DNA of 64,000 bases, taken from NCBI GenBank assembly GCA_003278545.1, contig QCEF01000001.1:124001-188000 (forward strand), read 5' to 3'. The notes beneath the pieces are model-generated. The model did no database searches and was not told the origin of the DNA. It was given only the letters and a program-made list of their open reading frames with translations. The position numbers and the translations under genes are program-made. This DNA comes from Prochlorococcus sp. AG-355-N16. GTDB lineage: Bacteria; Cyanobacteriota; Cyanobacteriia; PCC-6307; Cyanobiaceae. This document shows, one piece after another, positions 41,588-51,292 of the stretch (its first letter is position 1; each line of letters opens with the position of its first letter).

Positions 41588-41869
41588 ATGGATTCAAAGA
41601 AATTAAAACTTAGATTGGATGACATTTCTGAAGTCAATCCTGCTTTAACTTGTTACCACAGAGATGATCCAGCTCCTGTGTTGCCACTAAGAGAGGAACC
41701 TGATCTACTATCTTGGCTCGAAAATACAGGTAGACTCGTTGCAGAAAAAGATGGAGATTCACAAGAGATTAGTACAATAGAAGAAGAAGAACTTTCAGCA
41801 CTTATGGGAGAAAAGGAAGATTATAAAACTGAAGAAGATCCTTCATTAGAAGATGATTGGGAAGATTAA
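41588..41869 (+). CDS. DUF3134 family protein
   Basis: The 93-residue protein has the DUF3134 core NPALTCYHRDDPAPVLPLRE followed by EEPDLLSWLENTGRLVAEKD. The family is cyanobacterial and of unknown role. The C-terminal part is very acidic. I use the ATG at 41588; an upstream extension (41543) has no family support. Its last 17 bases overlap the start of mraY in another frame, so translation is probably coupled. Confidence 0.8.
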   Translation: MDSKKLKLRLDDISEVNPALTCYHRDDPAPVLPLREEPDLLSWLENTGRLVAEKDGDSQEISTIEEEELSALMGEKEDYKTEEDPSLEDDWED

Positions 41870-42929
41870 AAAATTTAACTTTGAATATTTATTTATACTA
41901 AATACTTTTGCTTTAATAGTTACCTCCTATTTTTTTAATAATTTCATTTTTACAGGAGTTTACATATTATTCTTCTTTATTTCTATTTTTACAACAAAAA
42001 ATGGTCTAAAGATTATCAAAAAATTTAATTTACTTCAAAATATCAGAAATGAAGGCCCAGCTAATCACTTTATAAAAAGTGATACTCCAACAATGGGTGG
42101 GATTTTTATGATAATCCCTTTTTTAATTTTGCTTTTGATAATAAGTATCAACTTAGGTTCCCTAAAATTATTTCTTTTATTTCTTACTATTTTTGGTTTC
42201 TTTATTACAGGATTTTTAGATGATTTTTTAAGCATTAAAAAAAAAGAGAACACAGGTTTAAAAACAAAAGAAAAATTTTTCTTACAAAGTGTCATCTCAA
42301 TAATTTTTATATTGTTAGCCTATGAAAAAAATTTAATCAGTCCAGTAATAACAGTTTCTGACTCCTGGGGAATAAATATGAATATTTTCATATTGCCAGT
42401 TTCTTTTTTAGTACTTGTGGGCATAAGTAATTCAGTAAATTTGACTGATGGACTAGATGGATTAGCAGCTGGATGCAGTGGGATTGTCTTTTATGGATTA
42501 GGAACAGAAATATTACTGAAAGAACAGCAAGAACTTTTTGTTTTTAGCATCTTATGTTTTTCGATGTCCGGAATATGCTTAGGATTTCTGAAGTATAATA
42601 GTTATCCTGCAAAAATTTTTATGGGTGACACAGGATCTCTAAGTATTGGAGCAATGCTGGGCTCCATAGCCTTATTAACCAATAGCGTTTTTACCTTATC
42701 TATTTTCTCAGGAATATTTATTATTGAATCGTTATCAGTAATGATTCAAGTAGGATTTTTTAAAATTACAAAAAAATTATTTCATAGAGGTAAACGCATA
42801 TTTTTAATGGCTCCACTACACCACCACTTTGAACTTAAAGGAGTTAACGAACAAAAAATAGTTGAAAATTTTTGGAAAATCAACATTTTACTTGTAATTT
42901 TAGGTATAGTTTTAAAAATCAATCTTTGA
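41853..42929 (+). CDS. mraY: Phospho-N-acetylmuramoyl-pentapeptide transferase
   Basis: MraY (358 aa) transfers phospho-MurNAc-pentapeptide to undecaprenyl phosphate, forming lipid I at the inner face of the membrane. The conserved motifs are DTPTMGG, FLDDFLSIKKKENTGL, NLTDGLDGLAAG, FMGDTGSLSIGA and PLHHHFELKG. About ten membrane helices are visible. It is separated from other cell-wall (dcw) genes and instead overlaps the DUF3134 gene. Confidence 0.95.
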   Translation: MIGKIKKFNFEYLFILNTFALIVTSYFFNNFIFTGVYILFFFISIFTTKNGLKIIKKFNLLQNIRNEGPANHFIKSDTPTMGGIFMIIPFLILLLIISINLGSLKLFLLFLTIFGFFITGFLDDFLSIKKKENTGLKTKEKFFLQSVISIIFILLAYEKNLISPVITVSDSWGINMNIFILPVSFLVLVGISNSVNLTDGLDGLAAGCSGIVFYGLGTEILLKEQQELFVFSILCFSMSGICLGFLKYNSYPAKIFMGDTGSLSIGAMLGSIALLTNSVFTLSIFSGIFIIESLSVMIQVGFFKITKKLFHRGKRIFLMAPLHHHFELKGVNEQKIVENFWKINILLVILGIVLKINL

Positions 42930-42939
42930 AAAATTTATT

Positions 42940-43185
42940 ATGAATTTTTTTACATGGAAAGATAATGGATTAACAAGTGACTGCTCAAGTCTTGATGCAA
43001 TGGCATCAAGATTTGAAGAAACTGCTAACTTGATGAAAAAACTATCTAAAAAAGGCTTTAAACTAAAAAAAACCCAAAATAATCAACTAATTCTTCACCC
43101 TGATCCTGAAGTTTTTGATCAATGGGGTTTTATAAGTGAAGAAGTCCCTTTTAAACAACTTTGTTTAATGTCAGATGAAGAATAA
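42940..43185 (+). CDS. Small conserved hypothetical protein, 81 aa
   Basis: The 81-residue soluble protein (MNFFTWKDNGLTSDCSSLDA near the N-terminus; HPDPEVFDQWGFISEEVPF near the end) has one likely amphipathic helix (DAMASRFEETANLMKKLSKK). It has no membrane segment. No domain is recognised. It sits 10 bases after mraY on the same strand and may be cotranscribed. The last 67 bases overlap the convergent sps gene. Confidence 0.65.
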   Translation: MNFFTWKDNGLTSDCSSLDAMASRFEETANLMKKLSKKGFKLKKTQNNQLILHPDPEVFDQWGFISEEVPFKQLCLMSDEE

Positions 43186-44528
43186 CTATTTGAACTTGAG
43201 AATTCTTCAGTAAGTACTGATAAATAATTGCGTACATGAGTGTTCCAACTAAAGTGTCTGTTAACACCCTCAATTCCGTTTCTGCTCCATATTTTCCACT
43301 GATTATTATTTGATATTCCTTCTTCAAGAATCACTTTCAACTCATTAATATCAGTAACATCTACTAGAAGTCCATTTTCACATTTTGAACGAATTTCTTT
43401 TGGCCCCCCATCATTTGTTGATATTATTGGTAATCCACATGAAGAAGCTTCAAGAAGAGTTAAACCAAAAGGCTCTGTTAAAGCTGGATTTACAAATACA
43501 CCACCTCTGCTAGCAGCCCACCTGTATAAAGCAGGAATCTGACTTGGAAGATGTTTTTTTGGATAAGCTACCTTTCCATATAAATTATATTTATCAATTG
43601 TTTCAAAAATATTATTGAAAACATCTTTTTGTTGAGGGTCAAGTTTTGAAGTATTATCTCTACAACCCAAAATCAAAATTAAATTAGTTTTTCTTTTTAA
43701 TTTTTCAGATCTTCCATATGCTTCAATCAAAGATGGAATATTTTTTCTTCGTACAGCTCTAGAAATAGTCAAAAATGGAGGTTTAGTAGAATCCTTTAGA
43801 AAAGGTTTCATCATGTTATCAATTTCGGCTGCCTCGCTTGTGGAGTGAACATGGTGAAATTTATTATGATCAACACCAGGAGGAATAACTTTAGCTTTGT
43901 GAGGTGAAAAAGAAGAATATTGGGAATATTGATACACTGACTCTTGTTTAGTGCTTGTAACGACAATATCTGCAGACTTCAATGCTTTTTCTTCTGCCTC
44001 AATTCTTTTACTTATAGAATAAAGTTTTTCTATTTGATTATTTTTTAAACCAGTATCAAGCAATTTCCTTTTTTTCTCTCTTCCTAAAGAATGACCAGTA
44101 AAAACAAGAGGAACATTTAAGGATTTACTTAGTTTAACTCCTACATATCCAGCATCTGCATAATGTGCATGAATGAAATTAGGCTTTTTGTTTTTTTTAT
44201 AGTAAGAAATCAGTTTTTCAGTTAAATTATCTAAATAAGGCCAAAGCAATTCCTTTCTTAAATATTTATTAGGTCCAAATTTGAATCTTAAAATTCTAAC
44301 TCCAGGCTCTACAAATTCTTCTTCTTGAGAATATTCATCTTCTACTTTAGGGTCCTTTATTAAACGAGTAACTAAATCAACTTGATCCACTTCTGAAGTA
44401 TTAGCCAAACTTTTAATTAACTCTAAAACGTATTGTGTTTGCCCTCCTGTATCTGCATCCCTGCCTAACTCAAGATTTTTAGAACGTATAAGACCATGTA
44501 AATGTAAATGTAGAAATTTCAACCTCAT
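43119..44528 (-). CDS. Sucrose-phosphate synthase (glucosyltransferase domain only)
   Basis: The 469-residue GT4 glycosyltransferase makes sucrose 6-phosphate, a compatible solute and sugar carrier in Prochlorococcus. The N-terminal LHLHGLIRSKNLELGRDADT and GGQTQYVLEL, then HAHYADAGYVG, VFTGHSLGREK and the donor-site block EPFGLTLLEASSCGLPIIS are typical. It ends before any HAD-type phosphatase domain, so sucrose-phosphate phosphatase must be separate. The ending overlaps the 81-aa gene. Confidence 0.88.
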   Translation of the reverse strand: MRLKFLHLHLHGLIRSKNLELGRDADTGGQTQYVLELIKSLANTSEVDQVDLVTRLIKDPKVEDEYSQEEEFVEPGVRILRFKFGPNKYLRKELLWPYLDNLTEKLISYYKKNKKPNFIHAHYADAGYVGVKLSKSLNVPLVFTGHSLGREKKRKLLDTGLKNNQIEKLYSISKRIEAEEKALKSADIVVTSTKQESVYQYSQYSSFSPHKAKVIPPGVDHNKFHHVHSTSEAAEIDNMMKPFLKDSTKPPFLTISRAVRRKNIPSLIEAYGRSEKLKRKTNLILILGCRDNTSKLDPQQKDVFNNIFETIDKYNLYGKVAYPKKHLPSQIPALYRWAASRGGVFVNPALTEPFGLTLLEASSCGLPIISTNDGGPKEIRSKCENGLLVDVTDINELKVILEEGISNNNQWKIWSRNGIEGVNRHFSWNTHVRNYLSVLTEEFSSSNSYSSSDIKQSCLKGTSSLIKPH

Positions 44529-44729
44529 TCAGCAGATCCTCCGATTAACGGCCTTTAATACAAATAAGCTGAATTTTCTAAGGAAATATTAAGAAAACAT
44601 TATGATTTAAAACTTTTTTAACATAAAAGTTTTCAAAAAAGCAGTTATAGAGTTGTTTTATGACCCTTTAAAAAAAATTTTTGTATTGCTTAAATAATTA
44701 AAATAAAAAGAAATACAACAAGGATTTTC
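44529..44729. other. 201-base AT-rich spacer between uvrA and sps
   Basis: No protein or RNA gene is recognised. There is one perfect inverted repeat, AAAACTTTT (44609-44617) and AAAAGTTTT (44625-44633), with a 7-base loop. It is too AT-rich to be a convincing terminator, but it lies downstream of uvrA and upstream of sps. Confidence 0.4.
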
Positions 44730-47633
44730 TTATTTCAGAACCTTTTTAAGATATTTTGCTGTATGACTTTGAGGATTTTTAGCTACATCCTCAGGAATAC
44801 CTTCTGCAATGATTTCTCCTCCTTTATCGCCTCCATCAGGTCCTAAATCGATAATCCAATCTGAACATCTAATAACATCTAAATTATGTTCAATAACAAT
44901 TACTGAATTACCTTTATCTACCAAACGTTGTATCACATCCATTAATTTATGAACATCATAAAAACTTAACCCTGTAGTTGGTTCATCAATCAAATATAAA
45001 GTTTTTCCAGTAGCCCTTTTTGACAATTCCGTAGCTAACTTAACTCTTTGAGCCTCTCCACCAGATAATGTAGGAGCTGGCTGGCCTAATTTGACATATC
45101 CTAAGCCAACATCAACCAATGTAGATAATCTATCAGCAGCTTGAGGTATAGCAGAAAAAGTTTCTGAAGCTTGTTCAACAGTCATCTCTAAAACATCAGA
45201 TATATTGAAACCTTTATATTTAACTTGAAGGGTTTCTCTATTAAAACGAGCTCCTTTACATACTTCACATTGAACATACACATCAGGTAAAAAATTCATT
45301 TCAATAACATTGACTCCCTGGCCTTTACAAGCTTCGCATCTTCCTCCTTTCACATTAAAGCTAAATTGACCAGCTTGATAACCTCTTGCTTTTGCTTCTA
45401 CTGTGGCAGTAAATATCTGCCTTATAGGGTCAAAAGCACCTGTATATGTGGCAGGATTTGATCTGGGAGTTCTTCCTATTGGAGATTGATCAATAACGAT
45501 AACTTTATCAATTGCCTTTATACCCTTTAATTCTTTTACGCCTTGAGGAAAAGGAACTTTTAATCCTAGAGAATGACACAATGCAGGATGAAGTAATTCA
45601 TTTATCAAAGTGCTCTTTCCACTTCCACTCACGCCAGTTACAGAAACTAACCTTCCTAAAGGAAATTCCACTGAAATATTTTTTAAATTATTTTTAGAGC
45701 AATTATTTAAAATTAAACTTTTTTTTACAGATGATCTCCGTTCTTTTGGAGTAGGAATTGACTTCCTACCACTGAGATAAGCTCCAGTTAATGACCTTTC
45801 TGAATTTAAGACGTCTTGATAAGATCCTTTAGCTATTATTTCCCCACCATAAACACCTGCACCTGGACCAATATCTACTAAATAATCTGCGGATTTCATA
45901 GTATCTTCATCATGCTCAACCACAACCAAAGTATTTCCCAAGTCTCTTAAGCTTTTTAATGTCTCTAATAATCTGTCATTATCTCTCTGATGCAAACCAA
46001 TACTTGGTTCATCTAAAACATATAAAACACCAGTAAGTCCTGCACCTATTTGTGTAGCCAATCTAATACGCTGAGCCTCACCACCAGACAAAGTCATAGC
46101 TGGTCTATCTAAGGTCAAATAATCTAAACCGACATTAATTAGAAACTTCAAACGTAAACGAATCTCTTTTAAAACCAATTCACCTATCTGCTTTTGTTTT
46201 TCTGATAAAGATATATTTTCCTTCTTTGTCTTACTTAAACCCATGATGCGCTCTACGTGATTAAGGGTTTCAGAAACGCTTATAGAAGTTAAGTCAGTAA
46301 TATTGTATGGACCAAGTTTAACAGCCAAAGCCTCAGGTCTTAATCTTTTTCCAGAGCATGTCTTGCAGGGAACTAATTCTAGATACTTTTCTAATTTTTG
46401 TTTTACTGATTCTCCATTGGCTTCATTCAATTGCCTTTCTAATATTGGCAAAATTCCCTCAAAAGGTCTTTCAAAACCACTTGAAGTTTTAAAACGACTA
46501 TCAGCTTGAATTAATATTGGTTTATCTGATCCCAAAAGTAAAACTTTTTTTTGCAAATCACTTAAATCTTTCCAAGGAGTTTTTAGTTCAAAACCATATG
46601 CTTGTCCTACGGAATAAAGTAAAGAGAAGTAATAAGTATTATCTTTTTCACTCCAAGGAGCTATTGCAGCATAAACAGGCAATGTTTTATCAGGTATAAC
46701 TCTATCTGCAGTAAATTTTTTTAAATAACCAATCCCATGACAATCTGGACACGCCCCATATGGGCTGTTAAAAGAAAATAATCTAGGAGAAAGTTCTTCA
46801 ACAATAGAGCCATGCACAGGACATGCATAATTTTCTGAGTAAAGTTTTTCTCTCTCTAAGTTAGAAGGTAAGTTTTCTCCTTTTTTTGGGACAACTTCTA
46901 CTATTGCTAGGCCATCACCTCTTTTAAGACAAGTTTGTAGAGAATCATTTAATCTTTCTTGTATTCCATCTCTTGCAATTAATCTATCAACTACTACTTC
47001 AATATTATGAATTTGATTTTTATCTAATTCAATACTATCAGCAAGTTCTCTTACCTCTCCATTAATTCTTACTCTAGCAAATCCTTCAGCAGCTAGTCCA
47101 CTTATTAATTTTGTATGTGTTCCTTTTTTACCTCTTACAACAGGCGCCAACAATTGGTACCTTGTTCCTTCTGGCAAGAGAAGAATTTGATCAACCATTT
47201 CATCAATTGTTTGCGGCGCAATTGGAATCCCGCAGTGGTGACAATGCGGCTCGCCAGCACGACCAAACAATAATCTTAAATAATCTTGTATTTCTGTTAC
47301 TGTTCCAACTGTTGATCGAGGATTATGACTTGTAGATTTTTGATCAATGGAAATGGCAGGTGATAAACCTTCAATATTGTCAACATCTGGTTTATCTACT
47401 TGACCCAAAAACTGCCTTGCGTATGCCGAAAGACTTTCAACATATCTTCTTTGACCTTCAGCAAAAATAGTATCAAAGGCTAAAGAACTTTTACCACTTC
47501 CACTCACACCTGTAAAAACTATAAATTTGTTCCTAGGTAGAGAAAGATCAATATTTTTTAAATTATGCTGCCGAGCTCCTCTAATATTAATTGAGTTATC
47601 TTCTTCAAAACTACTATTAACTTTATTAACCAT
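44730..47633 (-). CDS. uvrA: Excinuclease ABC subunit A
   Basis: UvrA (967 aa) recognises bulky DNA damage and loads UvrB. Two ABC ATPase modules are present: FTGVSGSGKSSLAFDTIFAEG and VTGVSGSGKSTL, with signatures LSGGEAQRIRLA and LSGGEAQRVKLA. Zinc-finger Cys pairs occur at HCHHCG, CPDCHG, and CEACKGQG with CEVCKGAR. The length is normal. It has its own promoter-like sequence in the 54-base gap after recN. Confidence 0.97.
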   Translation of the reverse strand: MVNKVNSSFEEDNSINIRGARQHNLKNIDLSLPRNKFIVFTGVSGSGKSSLAFDTIFAEGQRRYVESLSAYARQFLGQVDKPDVDNIEGLSPAISIDQKSTSHNPRSTVGTVTEIQDYLRLLFGRAGEPHCHHCGIPIAPQTIDEMVDQILLLPEGTRYQLLAPVVRGKKGTHTKLISGLAAEGFARVRINGEVRELADSIELDKNQIHNIEVVVDRLIARDGIQERLNDSLQTCLKRGDGLAIVEVVPKKGENLPSNLEREKLYSENYACPVHGSIVEELSPRLFSFNSPYGACPDCHGIGYLKKFTADRVIPDKTLPVYAAIAPWSEKDNTYYFSLLYSVGQAYGFELKTPWKDLSDLQKKVLLLGSDKPILIQADSRFKTSSGFERPFEGILPILERQLNEANGESVKQKLEKYLELVPCKTCSGKRLRPEALAVKLGPYNITDLTSISVSETLNHVERIMGLSKTKKENISLSEKQKQIGELVLKEIRLRLKFLINVGLDYLTLDRPAMTLSGGEAQRIRLATQIGAGLTGVLYVLDEPSIGLHQRDNDRLLETLKSLRDLGNTLVVVEHDEDTMKSADYLVDIGPGAGVYGGEIIAKGSYQDVLNSERSLTGAYLSGRKSIPTPKERRSSVKKSLILNNCSKNNLKNISVEFPLGRLVSVTGVSGSGKSTLINELLHPALCHSLGLKVPFPQGVKELKGIKAIDKVIVIDQSPIGRTPRSNPATYTGAFDPIRQIFTATVEAKARGYQAGQFSFNVKGGRCEACKGQGVNVIEMNFLPDVYVQCEVCKGARFNRETLQVKYKGFNISDVLEMTVEQASETFSAIPQAADRLSTLVDVGLGYVKLGQPAPTLSGGEAQRVKLATELSKRATGKTLYLIDEPTTGLSFYDVHKLMDVIQRLVDKGNSVIVIEHNLDVIRCSDWIIDLGPDGGDKGGEIIAEGIPEDVAKNPQSHTAKYLKKVLK

Positions 47634-47640
47634 GTTTAAA

Positions 47641-47658
47641 TCTAAATTATGATTTAGA
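47641..47658. promoter_or_regulatory. uvrA: Perfect palindrome at the predicted uvrA start site
   Basis: TCTAAAT, a four-base spacer, and ATTTAGA form a perfect 7-bp inverted repeat between the candidate -10 and the ATG. It could be an operator at the transcription start or a hairpin in the mRNA leader. It does not match the cyanobacterial LexA box (RGTACNNNDGTWCB). Confidence 0.4.
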
Positions 47659-47664
47659 AAGACT

Positions 47665-47670
47665 ATTATA
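47665..47670 (-). promoter_or_regulatory. uvrA: Candidate uvrA -10 box (TATAAT)
   Basis: On the minus strand a perfect TATAAT occurs 31 bases before the uvrA ATG. Transcription would start near 47658, leaving a leader of about 25 bases. No strong -35 is seen, consistent with the weak -35 boxes common in this group. Confidence 0.45.
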
Positions 47671-47687
47671 GTAAAATTTTTTCTATT

Positions 47688-49367
47688 TTACGCAGCTGAA
47701 CTATCAAGAAGTCTAGAAGCATATTCGTTTACTTCGCATGAACCTCCACCTATAAGTTCTATTAGTTCATTTTTTCTTTGATTTTTTGTAGTTAGTTTTG
47801 CAATTGAAGTATAAGTTATTCCATTAATAACGTTTTTATTAACTTTGAAATGAGCTGATCCCCTAGCAGCTAGAAATGGCTGATGTGTAATACATAAGAC
47901 TTGTTGATTTTTAGAAATTTCTTTTATAAGCTCAACCAAAGAAAATAGAGATTTACCACTTAAACCACTATCAATTTCATCTAAAAAGAAAGTATTGGGT
48001 TGTTTAGAAATACTAGATTTAATAGCTAATAAAAATCTTGACATTTCTCCGCCAGAAATAACATTTGATAATGGAGCAAGCTTCTGATCAGGATTAGCCG
48101 AAAACAAAAAATTTATATCGTCAATTCCATCGCCAGAAGGCTTACATGCAGAAAATTGAATTGAAAAATTTGCATTTTCTAAACCTAGATTGCCTAAAAT
48201 TGACATTACTGAATTTTGTAACTGTTTAGCAATTTTTTTTCTTTCAGTAGATTGAAAAACAAATAAAGAATTTAAATTACTTTGTAAATTCTCAATTTGA
48301 GATTTAATAATGGAAATCTCATTACCTTGATCATTTTGTTGAAAATACGTCTTTAATTGATCGCGCTTTTCAATTAATTGAGTTAAATCCAATGAAAAAG
48401 TTCTCTCTAAGTTTTTTAAAAAGAATAATCTTTTTTGTATTTCTGGAAGATTAGATTCATAATTTTCTATTTCTTGCAAATATGACTTTAGATCAAAAAT
48501 TAAATCTTCAACATCAGCATGAATATTTAGTAACTTCTCTCTAAATTTTTGAATCTTTAAATCGAAATCTGCTGTTTTATTTAAAGTTTTTAGTGATTGA
48601 TTTATAAAAGAAGTTACTGACGGTTGATCATGACTGAAATTATTTAAATTTTCTAATGATGATTTAATTGAATTATTAATTTCAAGATTATTTAAAAGTT
48701 TATTTTCTAATAACTCTAGTTCTAAAATTTCTTCACTTGAATTTAAATCAGCTTCTTCTAAACTCTTCAACATGTGTTTAATTGCCAAGTTTTTTTCTTC
48801 TTGATTCCTAGAAAATTCTATTTTTTCATTCAATAATCTTGTTAACATTTCACTTTCTCTCCATATACTTTTAATCTTTTCGCTGGTAACTCTAAATTCT
48901 TGAGAACATAAGTCATCAATAATTAGTCTTCTCTTATCTAGAGAATCAAAGATAAAAGTGTCAGATTGACCTGCAAAATCTATTAAAAATCCTCCAAGTT
49001 TTTCTAATGATTGTCTATTAATTGGTAAATCATTAAGGCTATATTTGGATAAGATTTTATTATTTTTTTTATAAGATTTTCTTTTAATTTGCAGTTTTGA
49101 AGAAGTTATTTTAAAACCATTACTAACTAACCAATTATTAATTTGAAAAGAAGAAGAAAATATCGCCTCAATAACGCAAAAATCTTTTCCTGGACGTATT
49201 AAATGTTTTAGAGGTATATTGGTTCCACCAAATAGAGCATTTAGAGAATCCAAAATTAATGATTTTCCTGAACCTGAATCACCAGTTATGATATTCAAAC
49301 CTTTTTCGAAATTAATTTCTATAATTTCTATTAAGGCAATATTTTCTATTTTAAGTTGTATTAACAT
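47688..49367 (-). CDS. recN: DNA repair protein RecN
   Basis: RecN (559 aa) is an SMC-like ATPase for double-strand break repair. The N-terminal P-loop is ITGDSGSGKSLILDSL. A long coiled-coil middle follows. The C-terminal signature is VISGGEMSRFLLAIKSS, with Walker B FFLDEIDSGLSG. It is upstream of uvrA on the same strand, separated by 54 bases. Confidence 0.95.
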   Translation of the reverse strand: MLIQLKIENIALIEIIEINFEKGLNIITGDSGSGKSLILDSLNALFGGTNIPLKHLIRPGKDFCVIEAIFSSSFQINNWLVSNGFKITSSKLQIKRKSYKKNNKILSKYSLNDLPINRQSLEKLGGFLIDFAGQSDTFIFDSLDKRRLIIDDLCSQEFRVTSEKIKSIWRESEMLTRLLNEKIEFSRNQEEKNLAIKHMLKSLEEADLNSSEEILELELLENKLLNNLEINNSIKSSLENLNNFSHDQPSVTSFINQSLKTLNKTADFDLKIQKFREKLLNIHADVEDLIFDLKSYLQEIENYESNLPEIQKRLFFLKNLERTFSLDLTQLIEKRDQLKTYFQQNDQGNEISIIKSQIENLQSNLNSLFVFQSTERKKIAKQLQNSVMSILGNLGLENANFSIQFSACKPSGDGIDDINFLFSANPDQKLAPLSNVISGGEMSRFLLAIKSSISKQPNTFFLDEIDSGLSGKSLFSLVELIKEISKNQQVLCITHQPFLAARGSAHFKVNKNVINGITYTSIAKLTTKNQRKNELIELIGGGSCEVNEYASRLLDSSAA

Positions 49368-49435
49368 GATAAATCTTCCATATAAAAAAATTAACTTCTT
49401 TTTTAAAAAAATAAAGGTTTTAAATATATAAAGTT

Positions 49436-51292
49436 ATGAAAGAAGACTTTACTGATTTTATTGAGGTATCTGGACTCTTAAATTATGATCCAGACACAAT
49501 TTCTAAAATTTACAAAAAAAATCCTAAAAGACTTTTAAAAAGACTTTGGCAAACACTCCTACCTATTTTTGCTTACATCTTTTCCATTGGATGGGATAAA
49601 CTAACTGGAAGACTGAAAAATGAACAGCAAGCAAGATTTAGAGCAAGAGAATTAACAAATTTGTTAGTAGAACTTGGACCTGCATTTGTTAAAGCAGGCC
49701 AAGCTTTATCAACAAGACCAGATATAATCCCAGGTATTCTTCTAGAAGAATTATCTGAATTGCAAGATCAGCTACCTGGTTTTGATGGCGATAAAGCTAT
49801 GGAATTAATAGAAGAAGATTTAGGAAATAAAATAGATGAGATTTTTTTAGAAATTGATAAAGAGCCAATTTCTGCTGCTTCTTTAGGTCAAGTCCATAAA
49901 GCTAAATTAAAAAATGAAGAGATCGTTGCAATAAAAGTACAACGCCCAGGTTTAAGAGAACAAATAACCTTAGATCTTTACATTGTAAGGAATATTGCTT
50001 ATTGGCTAAAAAACAATATCGGGTTGATAAGAAGTGATCTAGTTGCTTTGATTGATGAATTAGGCAAGAGAGTTTTTGAAGAGATGGATTATCTAAACGA
50101 AGCTGCAAATGCAGAAAAATTTAGAGATATGCATAAACATAACAAGATGATTGCCGTACCAAAAATTTATAAAGAAATTACTTCAAGAAGAGTTTTAGCA
50201 ATGGAATGGATAGACGGTACAAAATTAACAAATTTAGAGGATGTAAAAAAATTAGGAATTAATCCTGATGACATGATTGATATAGGGGTGCAATGCAGTT
50301 TAGAACAGCTTTTAGAACATGGTTTTTTTCATGCAGACCCGCATCCAGGTAATTTATTAGCCTTAGAAGATGGAAGATTATGTTATTTAGATTTTGGAAT
50401 GATGAGCGAGGTTTCCAGAGAATCTAGATCAGGATTAATTCAAGCAGTAGTTCACTTAGTAAATAAAAACTTCGATAAATTATCTCAAGACTTCGTAAAA
50501 TTAGGATTTTTATCAGAGGAAGTTAATTTAGAACCCATTGTTCCAGCATTTCAAGATGTTTTCATTAACGCCGTTGAACAAGGAGTTTCGAAAATGGATT
50601 TTAAGAGCGTTACTGACGATATGTCTGGTGTTATGTATAAATTCCCTTTCAGACTACCACCGTATTATGCTCTTATAATAAGATCATTACTTACATTAGA
50701 AGGAATAGCTTTAAGCGTAGATCCAAACTTCAAAATATTAGGCGCAGCTTATCCATATTTTGCAAGAAGATTAATGGAAGACCCTGATCCACAATTGAGG
50801 GAAAGCCTTAAAGAAATGCTTTTTGATAATAAAAAATTTAAATGGGATCGTTTAGAAGATCTACTTTCTAACGCTGCAAAGCAAACAAATCTCGATTTAG
50901 AAAAACTTTTAGACGAAGTTATAAATCTTCTCTTCTCTCCAAATGGAGGATTTCTTAGAAATGAGATAGTTGAAGGTTTAACAAATCAGATTGATTTACT
51001 AGGTCTAAAAATATTGAAAAGTTTAAATAATTATCTTCCACAATCAATTAAATTAAATACTACTAACGAAAATAATAACTTGAGTGAACTTATAATGTAT
51101 GTTGAGCCATTGAGAAACTTTTTAGATATTTTGCAAAAAGTACCTGGGTATTCAATTGACATTTTTCTAAAAAGAGTTCCAAGACTTATTAATGAGCCCT
51201 ATACAAAAGATATGGGTATAAAAATAGCAAAAAAAGTAACTGAAAAAGGAGTAGTAAGACTTGTTAAGATTGCCGCTGGTGCAAATATATAA
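49436..51292 (+). CDS. ABC1/UbiB-family atypical kinase
   Basis: The 618-residue protein has the ABC1/UbiB features: KxGQ-type motif KAGQALSTRPD (about 84-94), Ala-rich loop SAASLGQVHKA, catalytic Lys in EIVAIKVQRPG, HGFFHADPHPGN, and CYLDFGMM. Family members support quinone biosynthesis or lipid homeostasis, here likely prenylquinones. The C-terminus is longer than in E. coli UbiB. The DUF1400 gene begins right after its stop. Confidence 0.93.
   Translation: MKEDFTDFIEVSGLLNYDPDTISKIYKKNPKRLLKRLWQTLLPIFAYIFSIGWDKLTGRLKNEQQARFRARELTNLLVELGPAFVKAGQALSTRPDIIPGILLEELSELQDQLPGFDGDKAMELIEEDLGNKIDEIFLEIDKEPISAASLGQVHKAKLKNEEIVAIKVQRPGLREQITLDLYIVRNIAYWLKNNIGLIRSDLVALIDELGKRVFEEMDYLNEAANAEKFRDMHKHNKMIAVPKIYKEITSRRVLAMEWIDGTKLTNLEDVKKLGINPDDMIDIGVQCSLEQLLEHGFFHADPHPGNLLALEDGRLCYLDFGMMSEVSRESRSGLIQAVVHLVNKNFDKLSQDFVKLGFLSEEVNLEPIVPAFQDVFINAVEQGVSKMDFKSVTDDMSGVMYKFPFRLPPYYALIIRSLLTLEGIALSVDPNFKILGAAYPYFARRLMEDPDPQLRESLKEMLFDNKKFKWDRLEDLLSNAAKQTNLDLEKLLDEVINLLFSPNGGFLRNEIVEGLTNQIDLLGLKILKSLNNYLPQSIKLNTTNENNNLSELIMYVEPLRNFLDILQKVPGYSIDIFLKRVPRLINEPYTKDMGIKIAKKVTEKGVVRLVKIAAGANI

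Noticed and set aside
44609-44633. AAAACTTTT/AAAAGTTTT hairpin downstream of uvrA
   Set aside because: Only one G-C pair; too weak to call a terminator in such AT-rich DNA.
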